A stretch of DNA of 64,000 bases from Agromyces laixinhei (GCF_006337065.1 NZ_CP040872.1:558001-622000), one strand, 5' to 3'. Positions 18,335 to 28,954 are shown, counted from the stretch's first letter. The notes: a model not told the origin generated them from the sequence alone. Numbers and translations: made by a program.

Positions 18335-18817
18335 CTAGACGTCTGCGGCGAAGGACGCCGCGCGGAGCTGCAGGTCCTCGATGCGCCGCAGGCGGGCCGC
18401 ATCGACGTCGTAGCCCTCGTACGCGAGGGTCGGTGTCTTCCGCACGTTCCGCGAGCACTCGAAGTGCTGGCAGATGAGCGTGCCGACGGTGTTGCCGTTC
18501 CGGCCCGCCTTTCCAGACCGCTTGGCGCTGTAGAACACGACGTCGTTCGGCAGCTTGACGTCTTGGCACCAGGAGCACTGAGCGCGCGAGCGCGGAGAAC
18601 CGTCGGCCTGCCGGAGCAGGATGCCGGTGACATCACCGGTGAGCGTTGGGATCACGGCATATGCGCGCCGACCGAACTTCGTGTCGCGCCAGCCGAGATA
18701 GTCGAGTGCGTCCCAGTCGATCGTGTCGAAATCGGCTGGAAGGGTGAGGTCGCCGACCTCTTTGCGGGAGGCGTTGACGAATGACGTGCGGAGGGTCTTC
18801 TCCGTGATGGGGAGCAT
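18335..18817 (-). CDS. FBP-domain zinc-finger protein (translation-related)
   Basis: A 160-residue protein that matches the FBP C-terminal treble-clef family by its central CSWC ... CQHFECSRN cysteine pattern and its opening LPITEKTLRTSFVNASRKE. The four cysteines/histidines (CSWC near residue 80, CxHxxC near 120) should bind zinc. The family is named for resemblance to a domain of EF-G-binding protein from fusidic-acid resistance; a ribosome or EF-G partner is therefore possible but unproven here. Start ATG 18817 lies in GGGGAGC context. Confidence 0.78.
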   Translation of the reverse strand: MLPITEKTLRTSFVNASRKEVGDLTLPADFDTIDWDALDYLGWRDTKFGRRAYAVIPTLTGDVTGILLRQADGSPRSRAQCSWCQDVKLPNDVVFYSAKRSGKAGRNGNTVGTLICQHFECSRNVRKTPTLAYEGYDVDAARLRRIEDLQLRAASFAADV

Positions 18818-19238
18818 GGTGTTCGCTTTCGATGACACCCTGGGCGCGCCGGATGCGCGCCGCACGAGCGGAAGTAATCAGGGTCAGCACTGTCGGCCAC
18901 ACCGAACGGCGTGACCGGGGGCGTCATGCCCTGATGCCGGCGATGTTGGCGCCGACCACCTCCTGGAAGCTCACCTGTCCAGCGTACATGGCAGGGTGAT
19001 GATCGGCACGGTGGGGGCTCACGGTACGAAATGACCCCTGATCTGGTGTCAGTGCCCCCCACAATTCCGCTCGCGCTTCTGAAAGTATCGATCCGACCCC
19101 CGCACCCGATGGGGGGTCGCACGATGTCAGGCGTACCCGTACAACGCCGAAACCCGAAGGTCTCTGCCCCACCGAGGCCGCACCACCCTCACGCAGGCGC
19201 ACCCGAACGGCGCCGAAACCACGAAGGCCAGCCCCGCC
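18818..19238. other. 421-bp region upstream of the giant surface protein
   Basis: No gene is visible. It holds a 7-bp stem (GACCCCC at 19095-19101, GGGGGTC at 19112-19118) that could act as a terminator or attenuator in the leader of the surface protein. It also holds two imperfect copies of an ACGCCGAAAC(C)CGAAGG-like element (about 19143-19160 and 19208-19226), the second just upstream of the ATG. The leader promoter is not clear. Confidence 0.4.
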
Positions 19239-22200
19239 ATGCTTACCCGACTCTTCGGCGCGCCCGCGCGCTCTCGCACGCCAGACTCCGCCCGGCACGG
19301 GCGACGCACGCTGCAGACCGGCATCGCCGCGCTCGCGATCGGCGCACTGCTCGCGATCGGCCTGCCGACGACGGCCTTCGCAGCGCCCGGCGACGGCGCG
19401 CCCGACGTCACCTCGGAGACCACGCTGACACCGGCACCCGAAGCGCCAGAGACCGAGGCGCCCGGGACCGAGGCGCCCGGGACCGAGGCGCCCGAGGCGC
19501 CTGAGACCGAGGCGCCCGAGACCGAGGCGCCCGAGACCGAGGCGCCTGAGACCGAGGCGCCCGACGCGCCGGTCACGGATGCCCCGGCGACCGAGCCCCC
19601 GGCGTCGCAGCAGCGCGTGGCTCCGCTGAGCGTCGACGGCGCTGGCAAGGCCGTGGCGAAGAAGCCGACGAGCACGACCTCGATCATCAAGGTGGCCAAG
19701 GGTGATGTGCGCACGGGATCGGGCAACGACGCCATCGCGCACACGTATGCGGTCGGAGCGCGCTTCCAGCTGCTGGCTGACGATGACGGCGATCCGGGCG
19801 CACCGCTCGGCGAGCCGTGGTCGGAGTGCACGATCACCGCCGATGACAACGGCATCTGCTACTTCTCGGTGCCCGACACCGACAGCGGCGGCGACAACGA
19901 GGGCGAGCGGTTCTGGGTGCAGGAGATCGCCCCGGCCGCCGGGAGCGTGGCCGCCGCGAACTACGACATCGCCGGTTCCTTCCAGACGGGCGGCGGCACC
20001 GACGTCACGCTCTACGCCTACCGCACGCCGCGGCTCTGGGCGAACACGAGCTACTCGATGCCGGAGGACCAGTCGAAGAGCAGCAGCATCTTCAACACGA
20101 GCGGGTTGTGGGCCAACAAGCTCAAGAACCCCACGCTGCAGCCGCGCTGCGACGCCGGGCTGAAGGTCGCGATGCTCTTCGACCTCTCGGGGTCGGTCAA
20201 GAACGCCAATGCCGCGGGCACGCTCGGCGAGGCCGGCAAGGGCTTCATCGACGCGCTCGCCGGCACGAGCTCGTCTGTGGCGCTCTTCTCGTTCGGCAAC
20301 ACCTCCCCGCGCGCGGGCACGAGCAACAAGCCGGCGCTCCGCAGTGCCGACACGGCCGCGACCGCGCTGAAGAGCGACATCCAGGGCTACATCGACTCGT
20401 TCACCGCCCCGGGCTACGACTCGAACGGCACCAACTGGGACCGCGGGCTCTGGGAGGTCGCCAAGCAGGCGAGCGCATACGACATCGTCGTCGTGCTCAC
20501 CGACGGCAACCCGACCTTCTCGGGCGCGTCTGCGGACGGCCCGGGCAACAGCACGTACTTCCGTGAGCTCGAGCGGGCGATCTTCTCGGCCAACGCCATC
20601 AAAGACCTCGGCAAGCGCGTCATCACGGTCGGCATCGGCGCCGACCTCAGCGCGCACAACCTGAGCGCGATCTCGGGGCCGAACGGCTACACCCCGGGCT
20701 CGACGCTCAACACGGCCGATTACTTCAGCACCGGCTGGGCACAGCTGAAGCCCCTGCTGACCGACTTCGCCAAGTCCGTCACGTGCCAGGTGCCGATCAC
20801 GATCCACAAGACCGAGGTGCCCGCGACCGGCCAGCCGAGGAACGGCAAGGACTGGACGTTCACCCCGTCGAATGTGACGAAGGGCGCGCTCAGCCCCAAT
20901 GGCCCGCAGCTGACCGACGCGAGCGGCAACGCCGCGTGGACCCTGAAGTTCGCGGCGCCCGGCGATCAGGGCTCGGTGAGCTTCGCCGAGACCCAGAAGC
21001 CCGGCTGGGCGCTCGAGAGCGTCGTCTGCAACGGGCAGAACATGACCGTCGGCGGCGACGGCAAGTGGACGGTCTCTGCGAAGGTCGGCGACCCCGCGAT
21101 CACCTGTGAGGTGCGCAACAAGCAGGCCGCCCCCGCCACGGTGAAGGTCAACAAGCAGTGGGTCGTCAACGGCGCGGCATCCGCTCTCAACACGATCCCC
21201 AGCGGATTCACCACCGGGCTGACGCTGGCTCCGGCACCTGCCGACACGCCGGTCGCCTTCGGCACGACGCACACCGGCTACGTCGCCGGCAACGCCCTCA
21301 CGGTGGGCGAGCGGTACACGACGCCCACCCAGTGCAACGCGGTGACGACGAGCTACGAGACGGTTGCGGGCGCCGCGATCGGCCAGGCCGGTGCGGTCGC
21401 CGCGCTCGCCGCGGGTGCGAACGAGTACACGATCGTCAACACGGTCGAGTGCGGGGCATCCCTCACCCTCGAGAAGGTCGTCGTGAACGACGACGGCGGT
21501 CAAGCGAAGCCGGCCGACTGGAACGGCAAGCTGCAGGCCGGCGACGCCGCCTTCCGACACGGTGAGACCAAGACGGTCGCCGCGGGCTCCCACGTGCTCT
21601 CAGAGCAGCAGCTCGCGGGCTATGCGCAGACCGGCCTCACGTGCGTCGGCGGCACCTTCGACGCCGCGACCAAGACGGTCACGCTCGGCGCATTGGCGTC
21701 GGCCACCTGCACCTTCACCAACGACGACATCGCCCCGACGCTCCAGCTCCTGAAGAAGGTCGCCGGCTCGGATGTCTCGAACAACAACTGGGTGCTCGCG
21801 GCCACCGGAACCAAGGGCTCCTCGGTCACCGACCCCGACGGCGGCGACACCGCCGTCGTCGACGTGAAGGCCGGTGAGAAGTTCACCCTCGGCGAGACGG
21901 CGACGCAGTACGGCGCCGACTTCACCGCCGGTGACTGGGCGTGCACCGTCGACGGCGCTCCGCTCGCGGTCGAGCAGGGCCAGCCGGGAGCCGCGACGAC
22001 GAGCACTGCGCTCACCCTCGGCCAGCACGCCGTCTGCGAGATCACCAACACCGCGAAGCCCGTCACGGTCACGCACGAGAAGACCCTCGTCGATGCCTCG
22101 GCCGCAGCTGACGGCAGCTGGAACCTCGAGTACCTCGTGACGGTGACGAACCCGAGCCGCGTCGCCGCGGCCGAGTACGACCTCGCCGACGAGTTCCGCT

Positions 22201-25200
22201 TCGGCGCCTCGGTGCTGCCGACGGCGGGCACCGCGATCGCGGAGTTCCGCGCGACCGGGTCGGCCGCCTGGGCCGCGATCGACGGCTGGAACGGCGTCGA
22301 CGCGACGCAGCTCGCGAGCGATCGCGGCATCGCGAAGCAGGCGACGCACGAGTACCGGGTTCGCGTGAACGTCTCGATCGCGGCCGGCGCGGACTTCTCC
22401 GCAGGCGGCGCGCTCGACTGCTCGGCGAAGCACGATGAGCGCGCATTCCGCAACGTCGCGACGCTGAACGGATCGGTCGAAGACGACGCGTGCGGCGAAC
22501 CCGCGCTGCCGAGCTTCTCGAAGACCGCAGGCTCCGCCGCCGCAGTTGCGGGAGCGCCCGGCCAGTGGGACCTCAGCTACACGCTCACCGTGACCAACGC
22601 GAGCGACGAGGAGCTCTACTACGGGCTCGACGACCCGACGCCCGCTCTGCCGGCAGGGGTCACCGCGGTCGGCAGCCCGACGATCAGCCCGCTTCCCTCG
22701 GGCCAGACCGGTCTGCCCTTCACCGGCGTGAAGATCGCCAAGGCGGGTGCTGAGCCGACCGAGCACGAGTACACGGTCACGATCCGCGTCGCCGTCGCAG
22801 CGGATGCCCCGGCCGCGGGCCTGAGCTGCGAGACGACGCCGGGCACGAGCGGCGTCGTGAACCGCGCCACGCTCACCTCGAGCGGCCAGGGCATCCCGGG
22901 CGACGCGTGCGTCGGCATCCCGGTGGCCGAGATCACCCATGAGAAGAACGTCGACTCCGCCTCGGTCACCCAGGCGGCCGACGGCACGTGGTCGGTCACG
23001 TACTCCATCACGGTCACGAACGACGACACGATCGGCGGCAGCTACGACCTCGCGGATGCCACGGCGTTCGGTGCGGGCATCAGCTACCCGGCCGACGGCG
23101 CGACGAGTGTCGTCGGCCCCGCCGGTGTCGCCGTCGCGACGGACTGGAACGGCCAGGACCGAACCGGCATCGCCGACGACGTGTGGATCGCCGCGGACGC
23201 CGAGCACGTCTACACCGTGACGGTCTCGCAGATCGCCGTCGGCGCCGGCGTCATCGGCACTGCCGCAGGCACCTGCCCCGACGCCGAGACGCCGGGCGCG
23301 TTCAACAACGTCTCGTCGCTCACGGTCGGCGGCGTCATCGTCACCGACGACGCGTGCGCGGCACCGACCCTGCCGGTGCTCTCCAAGACGCCCGGCTCCG
23401 CGACCCAGGCCGACGACGGCAGCTGGAACGTGGACTACACGATCACGGTCGACAACGCCGACGGGGCTGCTTCGCACTACGCACTGACCGACACCGCCGC
23501 GTTCACGGCCGACGCCGAGATCAACTCCTGGACGGTCGAGTTCGACGACGTCACGATCATCGACGCCGCCGACTACACCGACGGCATCATCGTGGCATCG
23601 AGTACGCCGCGCGAGATCGCCGCAGGCGCGACGCACGTCTACACGGTCACGTTCAACGTCGAGGTGCCCGCCGGTTCCACCGGCCTCGAGTGCACGGGTG
23701 AGCCCGGCTCGGGCTTCTTCAACTCGGCGACGCTCACGAGCGGTGCCGACGAGCGGGGCGACGCCACGTGCATCCCGGTCACCGAGGTCGGCGTACCCAC
23801 GGTCGAGAAGACCGTGAAGAGCACCGTTCAGGGCGACGACGGAGAGTGGACGATCACGTACGACCTCGTCGTCTCGGGCAACCCCGCACACGTCACCCGC
23901 TACTCCCTGACCGACACGCTCGACTTCGGCGACGGCATCGTCGTGAAGTCGGCCGCATGGAACGGAGCATCCTCCGGCACGTGGAACGATCTGCCCGACA
24001 CGCGCTCAGCGACCCTCGCGACCGACGTGAAGATCGGCGTCGCCCCCGCGACGCAGCGCTACACGGTCGTGGTCGTCGCCGCGGTCCCGGCCGGCGCCTT
24101 CACCGAAGCGCCCGCCCAGCTCGTCTGCGCGAACGACCAGGCCGACGGCGATGGAACGGCGTTCCTGAACCGCGCGACGCTCACCTCGGGCAACACGACG
24201 CCGCAGCACGTCGAGGCGTGTGCAGCGCCGGCCACGCCGAAGATCGAGAAGTCCGTCATCGAAGGCCCGGTCGCCGACGGTGACGACTGGAAGGTCACCT
24301 ATCTCGTCACTGTGGCGAACACGCATGCCACGCAGGCGCTCCGTTACAGCCTGAGCGACACCCCCGACTTCGCCGAGGGCACGCAGATCGTCTCGGCGAC
24401 GGCCGTGAACGACGCGGGCTTCGACACCACGGCCTGGAACGGCCGGGGTGAGACGGGCCTCGTCTCGAATGTCGCGCTCGATGGCGGGCAGACGCACCGG
24501 TACACCGTGACGGTCACCTTCTCGGTCGCCGCTGACGCCCAGGTCGGCGACTTCGTGTGCGGCGACGGGCAGGACGGCGCCGGACACGGCACGTTCAACT
24601 CGGCCACCGTGACCTCGGGTGCCGACTCCTTCACCGATGTCGACTGCGCGTCGATCCCCGTGACGGTCGAGCTGCGCAAGGTCTGGCGGCTGAACGGCGA
24701 GGAGTTCGCCGACGCCGACGCGCCCGCCTTCCTGCGAGGCGCCGCCTCGCCGACGCTCGACGGCGTCGAGCAGGAGTGGGGCACGGTCTACGGGCCGAGG
24801 GTTGCCGGCTCGAACGTCGTGATCGGCGAGAGCGTCGACGCGCTGCCCACGGGCTGCGTCGCGGGCGACGCCGCCGGCCTCGGCACGAAGAAGCTCTCGA
24901 AACCGCACAACGTCTTCACGATCACGAACCCGGTCGAGTGCGCGGCGAACCTCACGATCGACAAGGAGGCCGTGTCGTCGACGCAGCTCGAAGACGGGCG
25001 CTGGAAGAACGTGTACTCGATCACCGTCGACAACGACAGCCCCGTGATCGACGTCGACTACGACCTCACCGACACGCTCGAGGGCTACGGTGCGGGCATC
25101 ACGGTCGACGAGGCATCCTGGACCGGCCGGACGGAAGGCTCGTGGAACCTGCTGCCGATCATCGGCGGACCGACCGCGACCCTCGCCGACGACGAGACGA

Positions 25201-27188
25201 TCGACGGCGGCTCTGACGCACACGTCTACACGGTGACCGTGATCGCCACGGTCGGTTCCGACGCGTGGGCCGGCGGAGACGAAGCTCCGGTGCTCTGCGT
25301 CGGAACCGACGCCGAACCCGGCGACGGCGGATTCCGCAACTCGGCGACGCTCACGCCCGCCGGCGAGGAACCGCGCTCCGACAGCGCCTGCGATGAGCCC
25401 GCCCGCCCGAGCGTCGAGAAGACCGTGCTCGCCGAGCCCGTGCAGAACGCCGACGGTGACTGGACCGTGTCGTACGCGCTGACCGTCACCAACTCGAGCG
25501 AGAAGCCCGTCTTCTACGATCTCTCCGACACCCTCCGGTTCGCCGGCGGCGTGACGGTGCTGGATGCCGCGGCGACCAACAACGCCGGATTCGACACCGA
25601 CGCCTGGTCGGGCGACGGCGTGCTCGTCGAGAACGAGACGATCGCGGCGGGTGCCGGTCACATCTTCACGATCACGGTGCGTGCCGAACTCGGCACCGAC
25701 TTCTCGGTCGACGACGCGCTGTGCGGCGAATCGGGTTCGGGCTTCCTGAACACGGCCGTGCTCACGAGCGGCCGGGTCGACATCCCGGCCGAGGCGTGCG
25801 CCGAGATTCCCGTGGGCGAACTCGTGCTCGTCAAGCACGTCGACAACGGGGCGTTCGACGGTCTCGAGACCGCGCCGCACGAGCTCGCGACGCCGGGTGA
25901 CTGGCGGCTCTCGGCCGACGGCCCCGAGCAGCTCAGCGTGACCGGCGACGACTCGGGCACGGCGCAGGTCGTGCAGGTCGGCGACTACCTCCTCACCGAA
26001 GCCGCCGACAGCGACAACCCGCTGCTCTGGGCATACAGCGAGGGCGAGTGGGCATGCAAGACCGACGGCACGTCGAGCTCGGCGACCGTCGTCGCCGGCG
26101 GCCGCACGGTCTGCGAGATCACGAACACGGGTCAGACGGTCGACCTCGCGATCGAGAAGCGGCACGTCGCGCAGATCGATGGCGAGGGCACCTGGTACGT
26201 GCCCACCGACACCGACTCGCGGTACTCGTACACCCTCACGGTGACGAACAACGGCGAGATCGCGGCACCCGGCGCGGTCGTGACCGACGAGATCCCGGCG
26301 ACCCTTGCCGTCGACACGACGAACTGGACCGTGCCGGCCGGCTGGACCGCCGAGCTCACGGGAGCGGACGCCGACGGCTTCGGCGGCGTGCTCACGCTCA
26401 CGGCCGGCGAGGACTTCGCGCCGGACGCGGAGGCCGTCTTCGGGTTCTGGGTGACGACCGCGGCCGAGCTACCCCGTGAAGGCGACGACCCGCAGGGCAA
26501 GATCGCCGACATCGTGAACACGGCGGTCGTGACGAGCGATGGCATCGAGCGAACGCCCGACGACAACACCTCGACCGAGCGCACGCCCGTGAAGTCGGTC
26601 GAGGTCTCCGCCGTCGGCATCTGCGAGGCGAACGCGCCGTGGGTCGACTACGAGGTGACGCCGTACAACACCGAGAACGTGGACCCGCTCACGATCGTGC
26701 TGGTGTGGTGGACGTCGTCGGCCTACGAGCAGCGCGACCCGTCGATCCCCGCGAGCGACTCCGCTGCGATCATGGCCGACGGCGCCTCGCGCGTCGACCC
26801 GATCACGATCCCCGAAGGCTGGACGCCCGGGCAGGCGATCAGCGGTCGTCAGCTCTGGCCCGGTGCGGCGATCGATGAGAACGGCACCGCGACGGCCTGG
26901 CCCGGCTGGACGCTGCAGCCGAACGGCGGCTGGAAGCTCGACCCTGCCGCACCGTTCTACGATCTGCGCGGCGGCACCGTCGTCGAGGTGCGCATGAACC
27001 CGTCGACGGCCGGGGTCGAGACGTACCCGCCGGCGACGCCGGACTGCAACCCGGCACCCCCCGGGCAGCTGCCCTCGACGGGCTACGACCCGGTCTGGGC
27101 CATCGGCCTCGGCGGAGCGCTCGTCACCGCGGGCGTGCTGTTCCTGCTCGCGTTCTGGCTGCGTCGTCGTCGCGGAGAGGCTGCGTAG
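19239..27188 (+). CDS. Giant LPXTG-anchored surface protein with VWA and repeated prealbumin/DUF11-like domains
   Basis: A 2649-residue secreted protein. The signal peptide ends near residue 49 (TAFA-AP), followed by a TEAPE-repeat stretch to ~125. A von Willebrand A domain (about residues 300-510) has the metal site DLSGS and VVVLTDGNP. SpaA/Cna-B-like modules with VEC or CEVRN ends follow (~515-945). Then come about eight related modules of ~125-140 residues, each opening with EKxV...DGxWxVTYxxTVTN and ending with a Cys-containing segment. A DUF11-like module (~2310-2440) precedes the sortase motif LPSTG (near 2614), a hydrophobic helix and RRRR tail. It probably extends from the cell wall and binds surfaces or host molecules. 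The paired cysteines in each module could form disulfides. No sortase gene is present in this window. Confidence 0.9.
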   Translation: MLTRLFGAPARSRTPDSARHGRRTLQTGIAALAIGALLAIGLPTTAFAAPGDGAPDVTSETTLTPAPEAPETEAPGTEAPGTEAPEAPETEAPETEAPETEAPETEAPDAPVTDAPATEPPASQQRVAPLSVDGAGKAVAKKPTSTTSIIKVAKGDVRTGSGNDAIAHTYAVGARFQLLADDDGDPGAPLGEPWSECTITADDNGICYFSVPDTDSGGDNEGERFWVQEIAPAAGSVAAANYDIAGSFQTGGGTDVTLYAYRTPRLWANTSYSMPEDQSKSSSIFNTSGLWANKLKNPTLQPRCDAGLKVAMLFDLSGSVKNANAAGTLGEAGKGFIDALAGTSSSVALFSFGNTSPRAGTSNKPALRSADTAATALKSDIQGYIDSFTAPGYDSNGTNWDRGLWEVAKQASAYDIVVVLTDGNPTFSGASADGPGNSTYFRELERAIFSANAIKDLGKRVITVGIGADLSAHNLSAISGPNGYTPGSTLNTADYFSTGWAQLKPLLTDFAKSVTCQVPITIHKTEVPATGQPRNGKDWTFTPSNVTKGALSPNGPQLTDASGNAAWTLKFAAPGDQGSVSFAETQKPGWALESVVCNGQNMTVGGDGKWTVSAKVGDPAITCEVRNKQAAPATVKVNKQWVVNGAASALNTIPSGFTTGLTLAPAPADTPVAFGTTHTGYVAGNALTVGERYTTPTQCNAVTTSYETVAGAAIGQAGAVAALAAGANEYTIVNTVECGASLTLEKVVVNDDGGQAKPADWNGKLQAGDAAFRHGETKTVAAGSHVLSEQQLAGYAQTGLTCVGGTFDAATKTVTLGALASATCTFTNDDIAPTLQLLKKVAGSDVSNNNWVLAATGTKGSSVTDPDGGDTAVVDVKAGEKFTLGETATQYGADFTAGDWACTVDGAPLAVEQGQPGAATTSTALTLGQHAVCEITNTAKPVTVTHEKTLVDASAAADGSWNLEYLVTVTNPSRVAAAEYDLADEFRFGASVLPTAGTAIAEFRATGSAAWAAIDGWNGVDATQLASDRGIAKQATHEYRVRVNVSIAAGADFSAGGALDCSAKHDERAFRNVATLNGSVEDDACGEPALPSFSKTAGSAAAVAGAPGQWDLSYTLTVTNASDEELYYGLDDPTPALPAGVTAVGSPTISPLPSGQTGLPFTGVKIAKAGAEPTEHEYTVTIRVAVAADAPAAGLSCETTPGTSGVVNRATLTSSGQGIPGDACVGIPVAEITHEKNVDSASVTQAADGTWSVTYSITVTNDDTIGGSYDLADATAFGAGISYPADGATSVVGPAGVAVATDWNGQDRTGIADDVWIAADAEHVYTVTVSQIAVGAGVIGTAAGTCPDAETPGAFNNVSSLTVGGVIVTDDACAAPTLPVLSKTPGSATQADDGSWNVDYTITVDNADGAASHYALTDTAAFTADAEINSWTVEFDDVTIIDAADYTDGIIVASSTPREIAAGATHVYTVTFNVEVPAGSTGLECTGEPGSGFFNSATLTSGADERGDATCIPVTEVGVPTVEKTVKSTVQGDDGEWTITYDLVVSGNPAHVTRYSLTDTLDFGDGIVVKSAAWNGASSGTWNDLPDTRSATLATDVKIGVAPATQRYTVVVVAAVPAGAFTEAPAQLVCANDQADGDGTAFLNRATLTSGNTTPQHVEACAAPATPKIEKSVIEGPVADGDDWKVTYLVTVANTHATQALRYSLSDTPDFAEGTQIVSATAVNDAGFDTTAWNGRGETGLVSNVALDGGQTHRYTVTVTFSVAADAQVGDFVCGDGQDGAGHGTFNSATVTSGADSFTDVDCASIPVTVELRKVWRLNGEEFADADAPAFLRGAASPTLDGVEQEWGTVYGPRVAGSNVVIGESVDALPTGCVAGDAAGLGTKKLSKPHNVFTITNPVECAANLTIDKEAVSSTQLEDGRWKNVYSITVDNDSPVIDVDYDLTDTLEGYGAGITVDEASWTGRTEGSWNLLPIIGGPTATLADDETIDGGSDAHVYTVTVIATVGSDAWAGGDEAPVLCVGTDAEPGDGGFRNSATLTPAGEEPRSDSACDEPARPSVEKTVLAEPVQNADGDWTVSYALTVTNSSEKPVFYDLSDTLRFAGGVTVLDAAATNNAGFDTDAWSGDGVLVENETIAAGAGHIFTITVRAELGTDFSVDDALCGESGSGFLNTAVLTSGRVDIPAEACAEIPVGELVLVKHVDNGAFDGLETAPHELATPGDWRLSADGPEQLSVTGDDSGTAQVVQVGDYLLTEAADSDNPLLWAYSEGEWACKTDGTSSSATVVAGGRTVCEITNTGQTVDLAIEKRHVAQIDGEGTWYVPTDTDSRYSYTLTVTNNGEIAAPGAVVTDEIPATLAVDTTNWTVPAGWTAELTGADADGFGGVLTLTAGEDFAPDAEAVFGFWVTTAAELPREGDDPQGKIADIVNTAVVTSDGIERTPDDNTSTERTPVKSVEVSAVGICEANAPWVDYEVTPYNTENVDPLTIVLVWWTSSAYEQRDPSIPASDSAAIMADGASRVDPITIPEGWTPGQAISGRQLWPGAAIDENGTATAWPGWTLQPNGGWKLDPAAPFYDLRGGTVVEVRMNPSTAGVETYPPATPDCNPAPPGQLPSTGYDPVWAIGLGGALVTAGVLFLLAFWLRRRRGEAA
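19451..19563 (+). repeat. Tandem repeat encoding Thr-Glu-Ala-Pro-Glu/Gly
   Basis: Seven or so degenerate 15-bp units (ACCGAGGCGCCTGAG type) encode the acidic Pro-rich spacer after the signal peptide of the surface protein. Confidence 0.8.
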
Positions 27189-27213
27189 CGAAGATCGGCC
27201 GACGCGAGTCGGG

Positions 27214-27245
27214 ACGGGCCCGGAACCGAGAGGTTCCGGGCCCGT
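27214..27245. terminator. Strong bidirectional terminator
   Basis: A perfect 14-bp stem (27214-27227 with 27232-27245) with a GAGA tetraloop lies between the surface protein gene and the convergent ABC permease gene. Confidence 0.8.
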
Positions 27246-27249
27246 TCGG

Positions 27250-28113
27250 TCATCCGCGCCGTGTGACGGCCTCACGCCGTGCGCCGAGTAGCGCCGCAGC
27301 TCCCAGGATGACGGCTGAGCCGGCCACCCACGCCAGATGCACCCACACCGGCTGTGTCTCGGCTCCCGTCCAGAACTCGACGTCTGCGCCGGGCATGACC
27401 ACGCCGTAGGCGAGCTGGCCGAAGTGGAAGGTCGGCAGGAACTCCGCCACCTCTCGCAACACCTGCGGAAGCTCGCCGAGCGGCACGAAGAACCCCGACA
27501 TGAAGGCCAGGGGCAGGAAGACCAGGTTGGCGATCATGGCTGCCGTCCTCGGCCGGGCGACGAAGGCGATCGCGAACCCCAGGGTGCTGAAGGCCAGGAC
27601 TCCCGCGAGCATGGTGGCGCCCAGCAGGAGCCACGACGCGGCAGGCATCTGCGCCCCGCCGACGGTGACCGCGAGAAGCGCGATGGCGACGACGACCAGG
27701 ATGCCCAGCACCAGTGCGTTCGTCGTCTTGCCGGCGAGCGCGACCCAGGTGGGCATCGGGGTGGCCCCGAGCGTGCGGAACCAGCCGCGACCGCGCTCCT
27801 TCGCGACATCTTCTCCGAACGTGAAGATCGCCAGGGACACCACGCCGTATGCACTGATGGAGACCGCCATCGCGAGCCCGACGGTCGTGCCGCCCGGCAG
27901 CACGCTCGAAGCGTTGGGCAGCCCGAACATCGCGTACAGCAACACCGGGATGGCGATCACCCCGATGGCGAAGTCCGGGGTTCGCAGCCGCGTTCGCAGT
28001 TCGGTCGCGGCGGCGAGAAGCACCAGGCCCGCGACTCCGCCGTTCCGCCGCGGGCCTTCCGGGCGGGCGTCCGAGCTGCGGGAAGGTCGTGTCGATGTCT
28101 CACGGATGTTCAT
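27250..28113 (-). CDS. ABC-2 type transporter permease
   Basis: A 287-residue membrane protein with six predicted helices from residue ~50 on. The ABC-2 signature is seen in RGRGWFRTLGATPMP and in FVARPRTAAMIANLVFLPLAFMSG followed by PLGELPQVL, typical of multidrug or lantibiotic-immunity exporters. The N-terminal 28 residues are a polar cytoplasmic extension. Its ATG overlaps the ATPase stop by 4 bases. With the ATPase it should form an exporter under control of the divergent two-component pair; the cargo is unknown. Confidence 0.9.
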   Translation of the reverse strand: MNIRETSTRPSRSSDARPEGPRRNGGVAGLVLLAAATELRTRLRTPDFAIGVIAIPVLLYAMFGLPNASSVLPGGTTVGLAMAVSISAYGVVSLAIFTFGEDVAKERGRGWFRTLGATPMPTWVALAGKTTNALVLGILVVVAIALLAVTVGGAQMPAASWLLLGATMLAGVLAFSTLGFAIAFVARPRTAAMIANLVFLPLAFMSGFFVPLGELPQVLREVAEFLPTFHFGQLAYGVVMPGADVEFWTGAETQPVWVHLAWVAGSAVILGAAALLGARREAVTRRG

Positions 28114-28838
28114 CGGTCTCCTTCTTTCTCCAGGGCGGAGGATCGCTCCGCGGTCAGCGAGAGGAAGACCTCTTCGAGGTCCTCGTCGCCGTGGTGCGTC
28201 AGTTCGTCGGCCGTGGCGTTCGCCACCAGGCGACCCTGCGAGATCACCAGCACGCGATCGGCGACATCGGATGCCTCGACGAGGTCATGCGTGGCGAAGA
28301 GGATGGTGGCGCCGCGCTGCACGCTCGCGCGCGCCTGCTCCCAGAACCCACGCCGCGACGCGATGTCCATGGCTGCCGTCGGCTCGTCGAGCAGCAGCAG
28401 CTCCGGCGCGCCGACCAGGGCGAGGGCGAGCAGGAGGCGCTGGCGCTCGCCACCCGACAGTGCGGTCACGGTCCGTCCCGCTCGTGTCGTCAGCGCCGTG
28501 CGAGCCAGCACGTCGTCGACGTGAAGCGACTGCGGGTAGCTGCGCCCGATCAGTCTGACGAGCTCCCTCACGGTCGTCTGCTCGGGCAGCCCGGCAGACT
28601 GCAGCATCGCGCCGACACGACGGCGGACGTGCCGCCCCGGCTGTTCGCCGAGCACCTTCACCGTTCCGGAGGTCGGGCGCACGAGCCCGAGGAGGACCTC
28701 GAAGGCCGTCGTCTTGCCAGCTCCGTTGGGGCCGAGCACCGCGACGATCTCGCCTCGTTCGACCACCAGGTCCAGTCCGTCCAAGGCGGAGACTCCGGCG
28801 TATTCCTTGCGCACATCGTGCATCTCGAGCACGGTCAT
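28110..28838 (-). CDS. ABC transporter ATP-binding protein (drug-export type)
   Basis: A 242-residue ATPase with Walker A (GPNGAGKTTAFEVL), the Q-loop region, signature LSGGERQRLLLALALV, Walker B (LLLLDEPTAAMD) and switch His in FATHDLVEASD. A GAGGAG ribosome site precedes ATG 28838. It is the first gene of an ATPase-permease operon that lies back-to-back with a sensor kinase and response regulator. In Gram-positives that arrangement usually means the exporter is induced by the two-component system in response to a membrane-active compound. Confidence 0.92.
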   Translation of the reverse strand: MTVLEMHDVRKEYAGVSALDGLDLVVERGEIVAVLGPNGAGKTTAFEVLLGLVRPTSGTVKVLGEQPGRHVRRRVGAMLQSAGLPEQTTVRELVRLIGRSYPQSLHVDDVLARTALTTRAGRTVTALSGGERQRLLLALALVGAPELLLLDEPTAAMDIASRRGFWEQARASVQRGATILFATHDLVEASDVADRVLVISQGRLVANATADELTHHGDEDLEEVFLSLTAERSSALEKEGDR

Positions 28839-28954
28839 GATGGGCTCCTCTCTTCACCGAAGACGCTACGGAGCACGGCGAGCCGTCGAACGTGCCGGTC
28901 GGCACCTCTTCGACCCGTGACCAATGGCAGGTCCCGCCGCCAAGCCGTCTCTCG

